Of a stretch of 5,702 nucleotides of DNA, positions 1-5,031 are shown in pieces (position 1 is the stretch's first letter; the number at the start of each line of letters is the position of its first letter). Position numbers and translations under genes: made by a program. The notes beneath the pieces were generated by a model, which worked only from the letters and a program-made list of their open reading frames with translations, searched no databases and was not told the origin of the DNA. Source of the DNA: Planctomycetota bacterium (GTDB lineage Bacteria > Planctomycetota > Phycisphaerae > FEN-1346); contig JAPLML010000540.1 of assembly GCA_026387055.1 (NCBI GenBank), positions 1 through 5,702 on the forward strand, read 5' to 3'.

Positions 1-335
1 AGATCGGCGCCGGTCACGGGCTTGCCGTCGCTCCACTTGGCGTCGGCGCGCAGGTGGAAGGTGTACGTGAGCCCGTCGGGCGAGACCTCCCACCGCTCGG
101 CCACGCCCGGGCGGGGCTTCAGATCGCGGGGATCGATGACCGTCATCCCCTCGAACAGCGCCGCCGCGACGCGGCCGTCCTGGAGCGCGGTCATCTTGGC
201 GGGGTCGAGTGTGGCGACTTCCGGCCCGGCGGTCCAGACGAGGTCCGCCGCAGGGCCCTGCGTGCGGTAGGCCACGAGCACGGCGGCGACGGTGACGGCC
301 GCCGCCAGGGCCAGCGGTATCAGGAGCCTGCGCAT
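1..335 (-). CDS. Family 5 extracellular solute-binding protein, N-terminal fragment (3' end beyond window)
   Basis: This is the N-terminal 111 residues of an ABC-transporter substrate-binding protein of the oligopeptide/dipeptide/nickel type (SBP_bac_5, OppA/DppA-like); the rest lies beyond base 1. Such proteins capture a solute outside the inner membrane and pass it to a permease. A basic start (MRRLL) and a hydrophobic helix at about residues 4-22 form the export signal. The family's N-terminal signature follows: TLDPAK (42-47), LFEGMTVIDP (60-69), a P-GVAERWEVS-DG block (76-88), TYTFHLR (90-96) and WSDGKPVTGAD (101-111). The ATG at 335 is supported by AGAAGG six bases upstream (342-347). 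Signal region and mature start contain no cysteine, so there is no lipobox; the protein would be free in the periplasm or held by an uncleaved N-terminal anchor. It lies 88 bp downstream of the HEAT-like gene on the same strand, with no promoter I can see, so co-transcription is possible. The family call is strong; the substrate cannot be judged from this fragment. Confidence 0.9.
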   Translation of the reverse strand, partial: MRRLLIPLALAAAVTVAAVLVAYRTQGPAADLVWTAGPEVATLDPAKMTALQDGRVAAALFEGMTVIDPRDLKPRPGVAERWEVSPDGLTYTFHLRADAKWSDGKPVTGAD

Positions 336-363
336 CCGTCGCCTTCTCGTCCCCCGATGGAGT

Positions 364-391
364 CAGCCCCCCGGAGACTCGCGGGGGGCTG
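364..391 (-). terminator. GC-rich hairpin between the HEAT-like and solute-binding genes; weak or partial terminator
   Basis: A perfect 10-bp inverted repeat (364-373 with 382-391) encloses an 8-nt loop. It lies 32 bp past the stop of the HEAT-like gene and 28 bp before the start of the solute-binding gene. Reading the minus strand, the bases after the stem (GACTCCATCG) contain no T-run, so it does not meet the usual rule for intrinsic termination. It may act as an attenuator, an mRNA stabiliser or a processing site that lowers expression of the second gene. The hairpin is seen directly; its role is inference. Confidence 0.4.
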
Positions 392-423
392 GATGTCACG
401 GCCGAATACGCCCACGGCGCCCG

Positions 424-1455
424 TCACGGCGTCAAGGCGCCGCCCGGCCCGCCAACGATGTCCTTCAGGGCATCCTCCACGGCGGGCGGAAGCGACGGCC
501 TCTTGGGGATCTTCTTCTCCCTGACAAACTTCTCCACCCACTCCAGCAGCGCGAGCTTCTGCATCACGCCGTCATCCGTGGCGACGAAACCGACCTTCTC
601 GCCCGTAATCTTCTCGAGCGCCGCATTGAGGCTGATCAGGAGGGGCTCCGGTTCGTTCTTCTTCGGCGGCAGGATCGACGCGCACAGGACGGCGAAGGCC
701 GAGAGGATCCGCGTCTTGGCCTCGGGCCGGACCTCGCGCATGTAGGCCTTCTCAAGCGACCGGATGATTCCATCCGCCACCTGCGACGCGATGGGGTCGG
801 CCACGCTGACGCGCGTGACGGCCTTGGCGGCCGCGTCGGCCAGAACGTCGTGGGCCTTCTCGTGGTCGAACCGTCCGAGCGCGTCGAAGAGCCAGAGCAG
901 CATCACGGGCGAGGTCTCGGCATCGATGATCTTGGCGATGGAATCGGCGATGTCGGCCTCGAGCCGCGGCGTGTTCTTCTCGATGACCGCGTCGGCCACC
1001 ATCGAGAGGCCCTTGGCCGCCCAGTAGCGCGCGGCGGGATAGGGGTCCTTTTCGAGGGCGGTCCGCAGGAGCTCGATGCCCTCAACGCGCCTGAGCTCGG
1101 CGACGGCCGTGAACAGGTTGACGCGGGCGTCCTGGCCGACGGCCTTCTTCTCGGCGGCCTTGAGGGCCTGGATTGCCTCCTCGCCGAAGGCTTGGTAGTA
1201 GGCCGCGGAACGGCCCTCCTTGCGGCCCTCCGCGATGATGGCGTCGCGGGCCGCGATCATCCCCCGGCGATCCGCATCATTGTTGGTCGCCAGGTTGTTC
1301 GCCATCATGGTCACCCACGTACGGATCTGCTGGCGATCCTGATCCGTAATCGCGGTCTTGTCGCGAAGGTTCTCAAGGGTACCGACCGGCTGGGCCACCG
1401 CCCGCCCCGCCAGCACAAGCACGCCCACGAGCGCCATCAGCACGACGCGTTTCAT
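424..1455 (-). CDS. Secreted HEAT-repeat-like all-helical protein of unknown function
   Basis: The 343-residue product starts with a Sec signal peptide: MKR, a hydrophobic core at about 4-17, and an AVA-Q site that would be cut after residue 21. The mature protein is predicted almost entirely helical. The stretch at about 110-215 contains consecutive amphipathic helix pairs in HEAT style (around 111-135 LFTAVAELRRVEGIELLRTA, then 138-155 with PYPAARYWAAKGLSM, then 184-212). Such repeats act as protein-binding scaffolds, here probably in the periplasm. No catalytic motif is visible. The C-terminus (about 264-343) is charged and ends in a Gly/Pro-rich tail. The ATG at 1455 is supported by AAGGAG six bases upstream (1462-1467). 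A strong sigma70-type promoter lies just upstream, giving a leader of about 23 nt. The solute-binding gene follows on the same strand after 88 bp. I do not recognise a named family. Coding status and export are confident; the HEAT assignment is moderate and the role unknown. Confidence 0.85.
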   Translation of the reverse strand: MKRVVLMALVGVLVLAGRAVAQPVGTLENLRDKTAITDQDRQQIRTWVTMMANNLATNNDADRRGMIAARDAIIAEGRKEGRSAAYYQAFGEEAIQALKAAEKKAVGQDARVNLFTAVAELRRVEGIELLRTALEKDPYPAARYWAAKGLSMVADAVIEKNTPRLEADIADSIAKIIDAETSPVMLLWLFDALGRFDHEKAHDVLADAAAKAVTRVSVADPIASQVADGIIRSLEKAYMREVRPEAKTRILSAFAVLCASILPPKKNEPEPLLISLNAALEKITGEKVGFVATDDGVMQKLALLEWVEKFVREKKIPKRPSLPPAVEDALKDIVGGPGGALTP

Positions 1456-1478
1456 GCAGGACTCCTTATTCGCGGCAT

Positions 1479-1516
1479 GCGCTTACCCTAATGCATGCAA
1501 GCGCGGGTGTCAAGCG
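1479..1516. promoter_or_regulatory. Candidate operator: dyad and direct repeats overlapping the promoter
   Basis: An inverted repeat GCGCTT (1479-1484) / AAGCGC (1499-1504) brackets the -10 element. A further copy of CAAGCG (1511-1516) repeats the one at 1498-1503 with 13-bp spacing and overlaps the -35. The palindrome GCATGC also occurs twice (1475-1480 and 1493-1498). This arrangement is typical of a repressor or activator site, but I cannot match it to a known regulator, and in GC-rich DNA short repeats can arise by chance. Confidence 0.35.
1485..1513 (-). promoter_or_regulatory. Sigma70-type promoter for the HEAT-like gene
   Basis: On the minus strand a consensus -35 TTGACA (1508-1513) is separated by exactly 17 bp from a -10 TAGGGT (1485-1490). 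Transcription would start near 1478, leaving a leader of about 23 nt that contains the AAGGAG ribosome-binding site. The -35 is perfect; the -10 matches TATAAT at three of six positions (first T, second A, last T). Confidence 0.65.
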
Positions 1517-1532
1517 TTTTGGGCCGGCACGG

Positions 1533-1561
1533 AAAACACACGGTCGCCTCGCCCGAGGCGA
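1533..1561 (-). terminator. Probable intrinsic terminator of the isomerase-fold gene
   Basis: A 7-bp perfect stem TCGCCTC/GAGGCGA (1544-1550 with 1555-1561) with a 4-nt loop lies about 37 bp after the stop of the isomerase-fold gene. On the minus strand it is followed by CCG and then TGTGTTTT (1533-1540), a reasonable U-rich tract displaced by three bases. It also separates that gene from the HEAT-like gene's promoter immediately downstream, which fits independent transcription units. Confidence 0.55.
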
Positions 1562-1598
1562 GTCTTCGACTTCGGCGCCCCGCTAACCGGGCCTTGGC

Positions 1599-3047
1599 TC
1601 AGATGTGCACAACCTTCGTGCCGAACAGTTGGCCGTAGGCCTTGAACAGGTGCGACATGTCGCCGTACATGAAGAGCTGATGGAAGCCCTTGACGTCGCG
1701 GCAGTCGGGGATGTCGTCGCAGGCGACCTCAACGCTCGTGCGGCACCCGCCGGAGGGCGGCGTGTCGATGTTCGCCACGACCTTGCCCGTTCCGAGGAGC
1801 ATCGTGCCCGGGCCCTCGAACTTCATCAGGGTGACCTTCTGGCCCAGGCGCCACAGGACTTGCGGCGAGACGCCGATGGCCGACTCCGAGTGGCTGCGCA
1901 GCACGAACGGCTCGTGCGGCTTGTCGAACCCGTCGAGCTTCGTCGGGCACGTGCAGTGCGCGCCCATGAGCGTATTGTTGACCGTGTTGGGCGCGGGGTC
2001 CTGCATGAAACCCGGCCGGTCGCACAGGTAGGAGCTGAGCGCCAGCGAGATCGCGGCGCCGATGTCGGCCTCGCAACAGCCGACCTGCCCTTCATCGAGC
2101 AGCTTCAGCCACGCCATGCACGGCGGGCATGGGATCTGCCGGCTGCCCACCAGGCCCAGGCAGTCCATCGTGATGGCCTGGCAGTTCTCGGCGGCCATGA
2201 GGCGCCGCGAGGCCACGTAGGTCTTCGCGGCGTTGAGGATGTCGTTTTTCGACGGCTCGCGGATGCCCTTCGCCTCCTTCGTGAACCATTCGGCGAGGGT
2301 CTTGGCCTCCTCGCTGTCCTGGACTTTCTTGAGCTCCTCCGGGAACCGCGACCGCGGGACGTGATGGAGCGTCGTGCCGACGATCTCGAGCGTGCGGTCC
2401 TCGGCCTTGTCGCCCGCGATCACCAGGATGCGCGTGGTCTTCATCTGCCAACTGGCCTTGAAGAGTTTCAGGCCCGTCGTGAGCCAGTCGACGTCCTGCG
2501 TGGCGCCGAGGAAGACGCCGGGGGCCCGCGCCGACTTCTGGAGGTGGCCGGTGAAGGAGGTGCCCATCGGGCTGAAGATCACCGTCGGGATCGTGCCGCG
2601 CTTGGCCACGAACGTGTCGATCTCGTCCCAGGCGTGGTTGAGGTCCATGCAGGTCAGGAGGACGCCGTCGACGGGTGAGGACTTAAGCTTCTCGAGGAAC
2701 GCATCCAGGTCGGCCGGCGTGGCGATGGGCTCCTGGACGACCTGGAGCGCGACGCCGAGCTTCTCGGCGGCCTTGGTGAGCGTTTCGGTGTAGAGTTTCT
2801 GGTGGCCGGCGATGTCGTAGGACGCGCCGGGCCAGCCCATCCAGTACTTCTCCACGCGCGGATGCATGAATGCCGCTCGGACCGTCGGCCCCTTGGCGGA
2901 CTTGGCGTCTTCGGCAAACACCGAGGACGCGAAGTCCAGCACGCCGATCTTCAGCGCCAGGGCCGAGACGCCCGCGGTGGCGAGAAACTGCCGCCGGCTG
3001 ATCGTAAAGGGACACGGCGACGGGGAACGCAATTCGTGGGTCTTCAT
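1599..3047 (-). CDS. Tat-exported protein with L-fucose/L-arabinose isomerase fold
   Basis: The 482-residue product begins with a twin-arginine signal: S17-R18-R19-Q-F-L, a hydrophobic stretch at about 22-43, and a likely cut after VFA (residue 45). Such signals send folded, often cofactor-bearing proteins across the inner membrane. The mature part resembles the FucI/AraI-fold 'L-fucose isomerase-related' group (COG2407 type). Family-like blocks are MDCLG (294-298), PCPPC-AW (306-313), GCCEADIGAAISLAL (323-337), NTLMGAHCT (358-366), FVLRSHSES (381-389), GCRTSVEVACDD (434-445) and FHQLFMYGD (455-463). E326, D350 and H456 are my candidate metal ligands: the 24-residue gap from E326 to D350 equals Glu337-Asp361 of E. 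coli FucI. The mature protein has 13 cysteines, including C307-PP-C310, C324-C325 and C365-T-C367. The ATG at 3047 is chosen because GGAGGT (3052-3057) sits just before it and the Tat signal follows; the frame stays open to an ATG at 3131, but that start lies upstream of the predicted promoter. Fold confident; isomerase activity and substrate unproven. Confidence 0.85.
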   Translation of the reverse strand: MKTHELRSPSPCPFTISRRQFLATAGVSALALKIGVLDFASSVFAEDAKSAKGPTVRAAFMHPRVEKYWMGWPGASYDIAGHQKLYTETLTKAAEKLGVALQVVQEPIATPADLDAFLEKLKSSPVDGVLLTCMDLNHAWDEIDTFVAKRGTIPTVIFSPMGTSFTGHLQKSARAPGVFLGATQDVDWLTTGLKLFKASWQMKTTRILVIAGDKAEDRTLEIVGTTLHHVPRSRFPEELKKVQDSEEAKTLAEWFTKEAKGIREPSKNDILNAAKTYVASRRLMAAENCQAITMDCLGLVGSRQIPCPPCMAWLKLLDEGQVGCCEADIGAAISLALSSYLCDRPGFMQDPAPNTVNNTLMGAHCTCPTKLDGFDKPHEPFVLRSHSESAIGVSPQVLWRLGQKVTLMKFEGPGTMLLGTGKVVANIDTPPSGGCRTSVEVACDDIPDCRDVKGFHQLFMYGDMSHLFKAYGQLFGTKVVHI

Positions 3048-3051
3048 AGCC

Positions 3052-3057
3052 ACCTCC
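3052..3057 (-). promoter_or_regulatory. Strong Shine-Dalgarno that fixes the start of the isomerase-fold gene
   Basis: GGAGGT lies four bases before the ATG at 3047. It favours this start over the in-frame ATG at 3131, 28 codons upstream, which has no Shine-Dalgarno sequence and would place a non-signal extension before the Tat motif. Confidence 0.8.
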
Positions 3058-3098
3058 GTAGGATTGCAGGGAACCGACGCCTGACCAACGCGCCCGTC

Positions 3099-3127
3099 AA
3101 AGTATCGCCGCCATCGGGGGCCGTCAA
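3099..3127 (-). promoter_or_regulatory. Sigma70-type promoter for the isomerase-fold gene
   Basis: On the minus strand a -35 TTGACG (3122-3127, five of six to consensus) is followed after 17 bp by a -10 TACTTT (3099-3104, four of six). The start would be near 3092, giving a leader of about 45 nt ending in the strong GGAGGT site. The heptamer TTGACGG occurs twice, at the -35 (3121-3127) and overlapping the inner end of the -10 (3094-3100), 27 bp apart, possibly a regulator half-site pair. Confidence 0.55.
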
Positions 3128-3155
3128 CCACAAAAGCACTGACTTATGGGTGGCA

Positions 3156-3184
3156 CGGCCACGCGGCATCCGTACCTGTGGCCG
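3156..3184 (-). terminator. Possible weak terminator after the DUF981 gene
   Basis: A 7-bp inverted repeat (CGGCCAC at 3156-3162 with GTGGCCG at 3178-3184, 15-nt loop) begins directly after the TAG stop. A competing 5-bp hairpin uses 3150-3154 with 3158-3162. The nearest T-run on the minus strand (CTTTTG) is about 20 bases further on, so this is not a classic intrinsic terminator and some read-through into the isomerase-fold gene is possible. Confidence 0.25.
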
Positions 3185-3757
3185 CTACTTCGACCAGTTC
3201 TCCAGGTGGCTCCAGTACCCGGCGGCGGCGACGAAGGCCCAGAGGGCGGCGGCCACGAGCAGGTCGAAGGCGGCAATGATACGCAGTGGGCGCGCACCCG
3301 GCCGGAGGACGACAAGCAGCGTCTGGATCCCGGCGAGACCCGTGAAGACGAAGCCGATCCCCGTGGGTATCGGGTACTTCGTCAACTCCAGGATCGCGAT
3401 GCGAACGCCGATCAGGATGGCGAACGCCCCCGCGACGGCCGCGTAAATCCCCACCGGCGTCAGGCGCCAACCCTTGGCGACCGCCATGGCGGCGCCGAGA
3501 AAGAGCACGCCGAGCATGACCGACGTTTCGCCGAACGCCGCGTTGGCGAACCTCAGGTTGATCTGCGGCAACTGCGGGATAGGCCACGTCAGCGCCAGGT
3601 GCAGGCCCGCGAGCGTGGCCACGAGACCGACGATACCGAGGCCCGGCGCCCAGTCCTTTTCGGTCGCGGCGCCAAGGCCCCGCAAGAGAAACGCGGCCAG
3701 GATGACCAGGCCGGCCGTCATGTTGACCAAGAGGAGTGTGATGTAGTCGATGAACAC
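3185..3757 (-). CDS. DUF981-family integral membrane protein
   Basis: The 190-residue protein is very hydrophobic, with six predicted membrane helices at about 4-25, 38-58, 77-95, 101-124, 132-152 and 159-181. It matches my recall of the DUF981 family: FIDYITLLLVN near the N-terminus, W-AP-GIVGLVATLAGLHLALTWP-P (36-61), FGETSV-LG-LFLGAA-AVAKGW (75-97), IYAAVAG (104-110), TGLAGI (139-144) and the C-terminal YWSHLENWSK. The family has no established function that I know of. I start at GTG 3757 because AAGGAAAGGGGGT (3761-3773) precedes it and the family usually begins with this F-I-D segment. The alternative GTG at 3781 would add eight charged residues, lacks a Shine-Dalgarno and would sit at or upstream of the likely transcription start. 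It is divergent from the URO-D-family gene and 137 bp upstream of the isomerase-fold gene on the same strand. Family call fairly strong; role unknown. Confidence 0.85.
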   Translation of the reverse strand: MFIDYITLLLVNMTAGLVILAAFLLRGLGAATEKDWAPGLGIVGLVATLAGLHLALTWPIPQLPQINLRFANAAFGETSVMLGVLFLGAAMAVAKGWRLTPVGIYAAVAGAFAILIGVRIAILELTKYPIPTGIGFVFTGLAGIQTLLVVLRPGARPLRIIAAFDLLVAAALWAFVAAAGYWSHLENWSK

Positions 3758-3760
3758 GGG

Positions 3761-3773
3761 ACCCCCTTTCCTT
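3761..3773 (-). promoter_or_regulatory. Purine-rich ribosome-binding site deciding the GTG start of the DUF981 gene
   Basis: The minus-strand run AAGGAAAGGGGGT ends three bases before the GTG at 3757. No such run precedes the in-frame GTG at 3781, so the shorter protein is preferred. Confidence 0.6.
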
Positions 3774-3786
3774 GTCCGCACACTTC

Positions 3787-3815
3787 ATTTTACCGGTGAC
3801 CCCGGCGCCAGGAAA
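3787..3815 (-). promoter_or_regulatory. Candidate promoter for the DUF981 gene
   Basis: On the minus strand a good -10 TAAAAT (3787-3792, five of six) lies 17 bp from a weak -35 TTTCCT (3810-3815, three of six). The start would be near 3780, giving a leader of about 23 nt to the GTG at 3757. It overlaps the oppositely directed candidate for the URO-D-family gene. Confidence 0.35.
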
Positions 3816-3824
3816 AGCTATTCT
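3796..3824 (+). promoter_or_regulatory. Candidate promoter for the URO-D-family gene
   Basis: GTGACC (3796-3801, four of six to TTGACA) is followed after 17 bp by TATTCT (3819-3824, four of six to TATAAT). The start would be near 3831, about 33 nt before the ATG. The elements are only moderate matches, but their spacing and position fit. Confidence 0.35.
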
Positions 3825-3863
3825 AGGACCCCGTTCACCCCCGGCCTCGCGCGGAGACCCCAC

Positions 3864-4997
3864 ATGACAGAACGTCCCACGGACCATCGGAACCAGGATC
3901 TGACGGCCTTCAACCTGGACGTAATTCACCGCCGGGCGGGCGGCCGAATCCTCTGGCAGCCGCGCATCGGCTGCTGGCTCACCGACAAGCAGTTCGCCGG
4001 CGAACCCATCCCCGCCCCCTACACCGGCATGACGAGGCCGCAGATTTACCGTTCGCTCGGCTGCTCGAACCGGATCTACGATTTCGGCGCGTGCTTCCGG
4101 CCGCACGAGGACCCGGCGGTCCGCATCACCGAGCGTGCCCTGAACGAGACCGACACCGAGACGCTGATCGAGACGCCGGTCGGGCGGCAACGGGCGGTGC
4201 ATCGTCGCCATCCCGGCAACAGGTACCGGCCGGAGACGCTGAAGTGGGAGATCTCCGACGAAGCCGAGATGCGGGTGGCGGCCTGGCGCGAGGAGCGGCG
4301 CACGTGGTCGTGGGACCAGGCGGCCTATGATCGCCTGTCGAAGGAATGGGCGGGCCTCGGCGCGCCGTGCATGTGCATGCCGCGCACGAACGTCCAGAAG
4401 CTGTACCTTGAGACGATGGGGGTGCCCGGCGGGATTTTCGCGCTGACGGACCACCCGGCGGCCTGCGGGCGGTACTTCGAGGCGATGGCGGTTCACGAGG
4501 AGCGGCTGATGGACCTCATCGGCGCCAGCCCCATCGAGATGGTCAACTTCGGCGACAACGTGCACTCCGCCACACTCTCGCCGGCGCTCTTCCGCCAGTA
4601 CGTGTTGCCGCGGTACCAGGCGAAGTGCGAGCGGCTCCACGCGACCGGGAAGTTCGTTTATGCCCATTGGGACGGCAACTGCCGGCCGCTCCTTCCCTTC
4701 GCGAACGACACGGGCCTCGACGGCATCGAGGCCATCACCCCCCTGCCGCAGGGCGACGTGACGCTTGAGGAGACCAAGGACGCCCTGGGAGAGATGTTCC
4801 TCTTCGACGGCATTCCGGCGATCTACTTCGATAAGACGTTCAGCGAGAAGACGTTGCTGGCGTGCGCCCACCGGTGCATCAACCTGCTGGCGCCCAATCT
4901 GGTGCTGGGCATCAGCGACGAGATCTCATCGACGGGCGACATCGAACGGATCCGGCGGGTGGGCGAATCGGTCGACAACTACAACGCATCCTTGTAG
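3864..4997 (+). CDS. Uroporphyrinogen decarboxylase-family (URO-D/MtaA-like) protein, not typical HemE
   Basis: The 377-residue product has the length and motif order of the URO-D superfamily, a TIM-barrel fold shared by haem-pathway decarboxylase and by corrinoid-dependent methyltransferases (MtaA, MtbA, CmuA). Visible blocks are GGRILWQPRIG (26-36), GVPGGIFAL (186-194), MVNFGDNVHS (226-235), LFRQYVLPRY (242-251), FVYAHWDGN (264-272), GLDGIEAITPLPQGD (284-298) and a C-terminal LVLGISDEISSTGDIERI (346-363). It lacks the usual HemE N-terminal RQAGRY motif, so haem synthesis is unlikely; this divergent group is more often tied to methyl transfer or catabolism. The zinc motif of methyltransferases (HxC...C) appears changed to H268-W-D270, with a Cys at 273. 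The ATG at 3864 follows GGAG at 3853-3856; the frame is open upstream to 3750, but that extension would overlap the divergent DUF981 gene and has no family match. No corrinoid-protein gene is in view. Superfamily confident; reaction unknown. Confidence 0.88.
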   Translation: MTERPTDHRNQDLTAFNLDVIHRRAGGRILWQPRIGCWLTDKQFAGEPIPAPYTGMTRPQIYRSLGCSNRIYDFGACFRPHEDPAVRITERALNETDTETLIETPVGRQRAVHRRHPGNRYRPETLKWEISDEAEMRVAAWREERRTWSWDQAAYDRLSKEWAGLGAPCMCMPRTNVQKLYLETMGVPGGIFALTDHPAACGRYFEAMAVHEERLMDLIGASPIEMVNFGDNVHSATLSPALFRQYVLPRYQAKCERLHATGKFVYAHWDGNCRPLLPFANDTGLDGIEAITPLPQGDVTLEETKDALGEMFLFDGIPAIYFDKTFSEKTLLACAHRCINLLAPNLVLGISDEISSTGDIERIRRVGESVDNYNASL

Positions 4998-5022
4998 CCG
5001 CGGTCCGGAATGCCGACGCGGC
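4997..5022. terminator. Possible bidirectional hairpin between convergent genes
   Basis: The 34-bp gap between the URO-D-family stop and the convergent hypothetical gene's stop holds a structured inverted repeat: GCCGCG (4997-5002) with CGCGGC (5017-5022), plus an inner CGG/CCG (5006-5008 with 5013-5015) closing an AATG loop. There is no strong T-run on either side, only CCTTTC about seven bases beyond on the plus strand, so terminator function is tentative. Confidence 0.3.
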
Positions 5023-5031
5023 CGCCGCCTT

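Noticed and set aside
292..1491. Plus-strand open frame of 399 codons opposite the HEAT-like gene
   Set aside because: Arg/Gly/Leu/Asp-rich low-information product antisense to a gene with signal peptide, ribosome-binding site and promoter.
1605..2678. Plus-strand open frame of 357 codons opposite the isomerase-fold gene
   Set aside because: Composition typical of a reverse-strand shadow, with no family motif; the minus strand holds a recognisable Tat-signal protein.
3048..3131. N-terminal extension of the isomerase-fold protein to an upstream ATG
   Set aside because: It would start upstream of the predicted promoter and strong GGAGGT site, and would place 28 non-signal residues before the Tat motif.
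3157..3183. GGCCAC/GTGGCC repeat considered as a mobile-element end or attachment site
   Set aside because: Only a short hairpin just after a stop codon; no transposase, target duplication or second copy in the window.
3750..3863. N-terminal extension of the URO-D-family protein to the ATG at 3750
   Set aside because: It would overlap the start of the divergent DUF981 gene, lie upstream of the candidate promoter, and add residues with no similarity to the family.
3144..4871. Open frame of 575 codons on the minus strand opposite the URO-D-family gene
   Set aside because: It is antisense to a clear URO-D-family gene and runs through the DUF981 gene in another frame. Its composition (Arg, Gly, Pro, Val, His rich) shows no domain, as expected of a GC-rich shadow frame.
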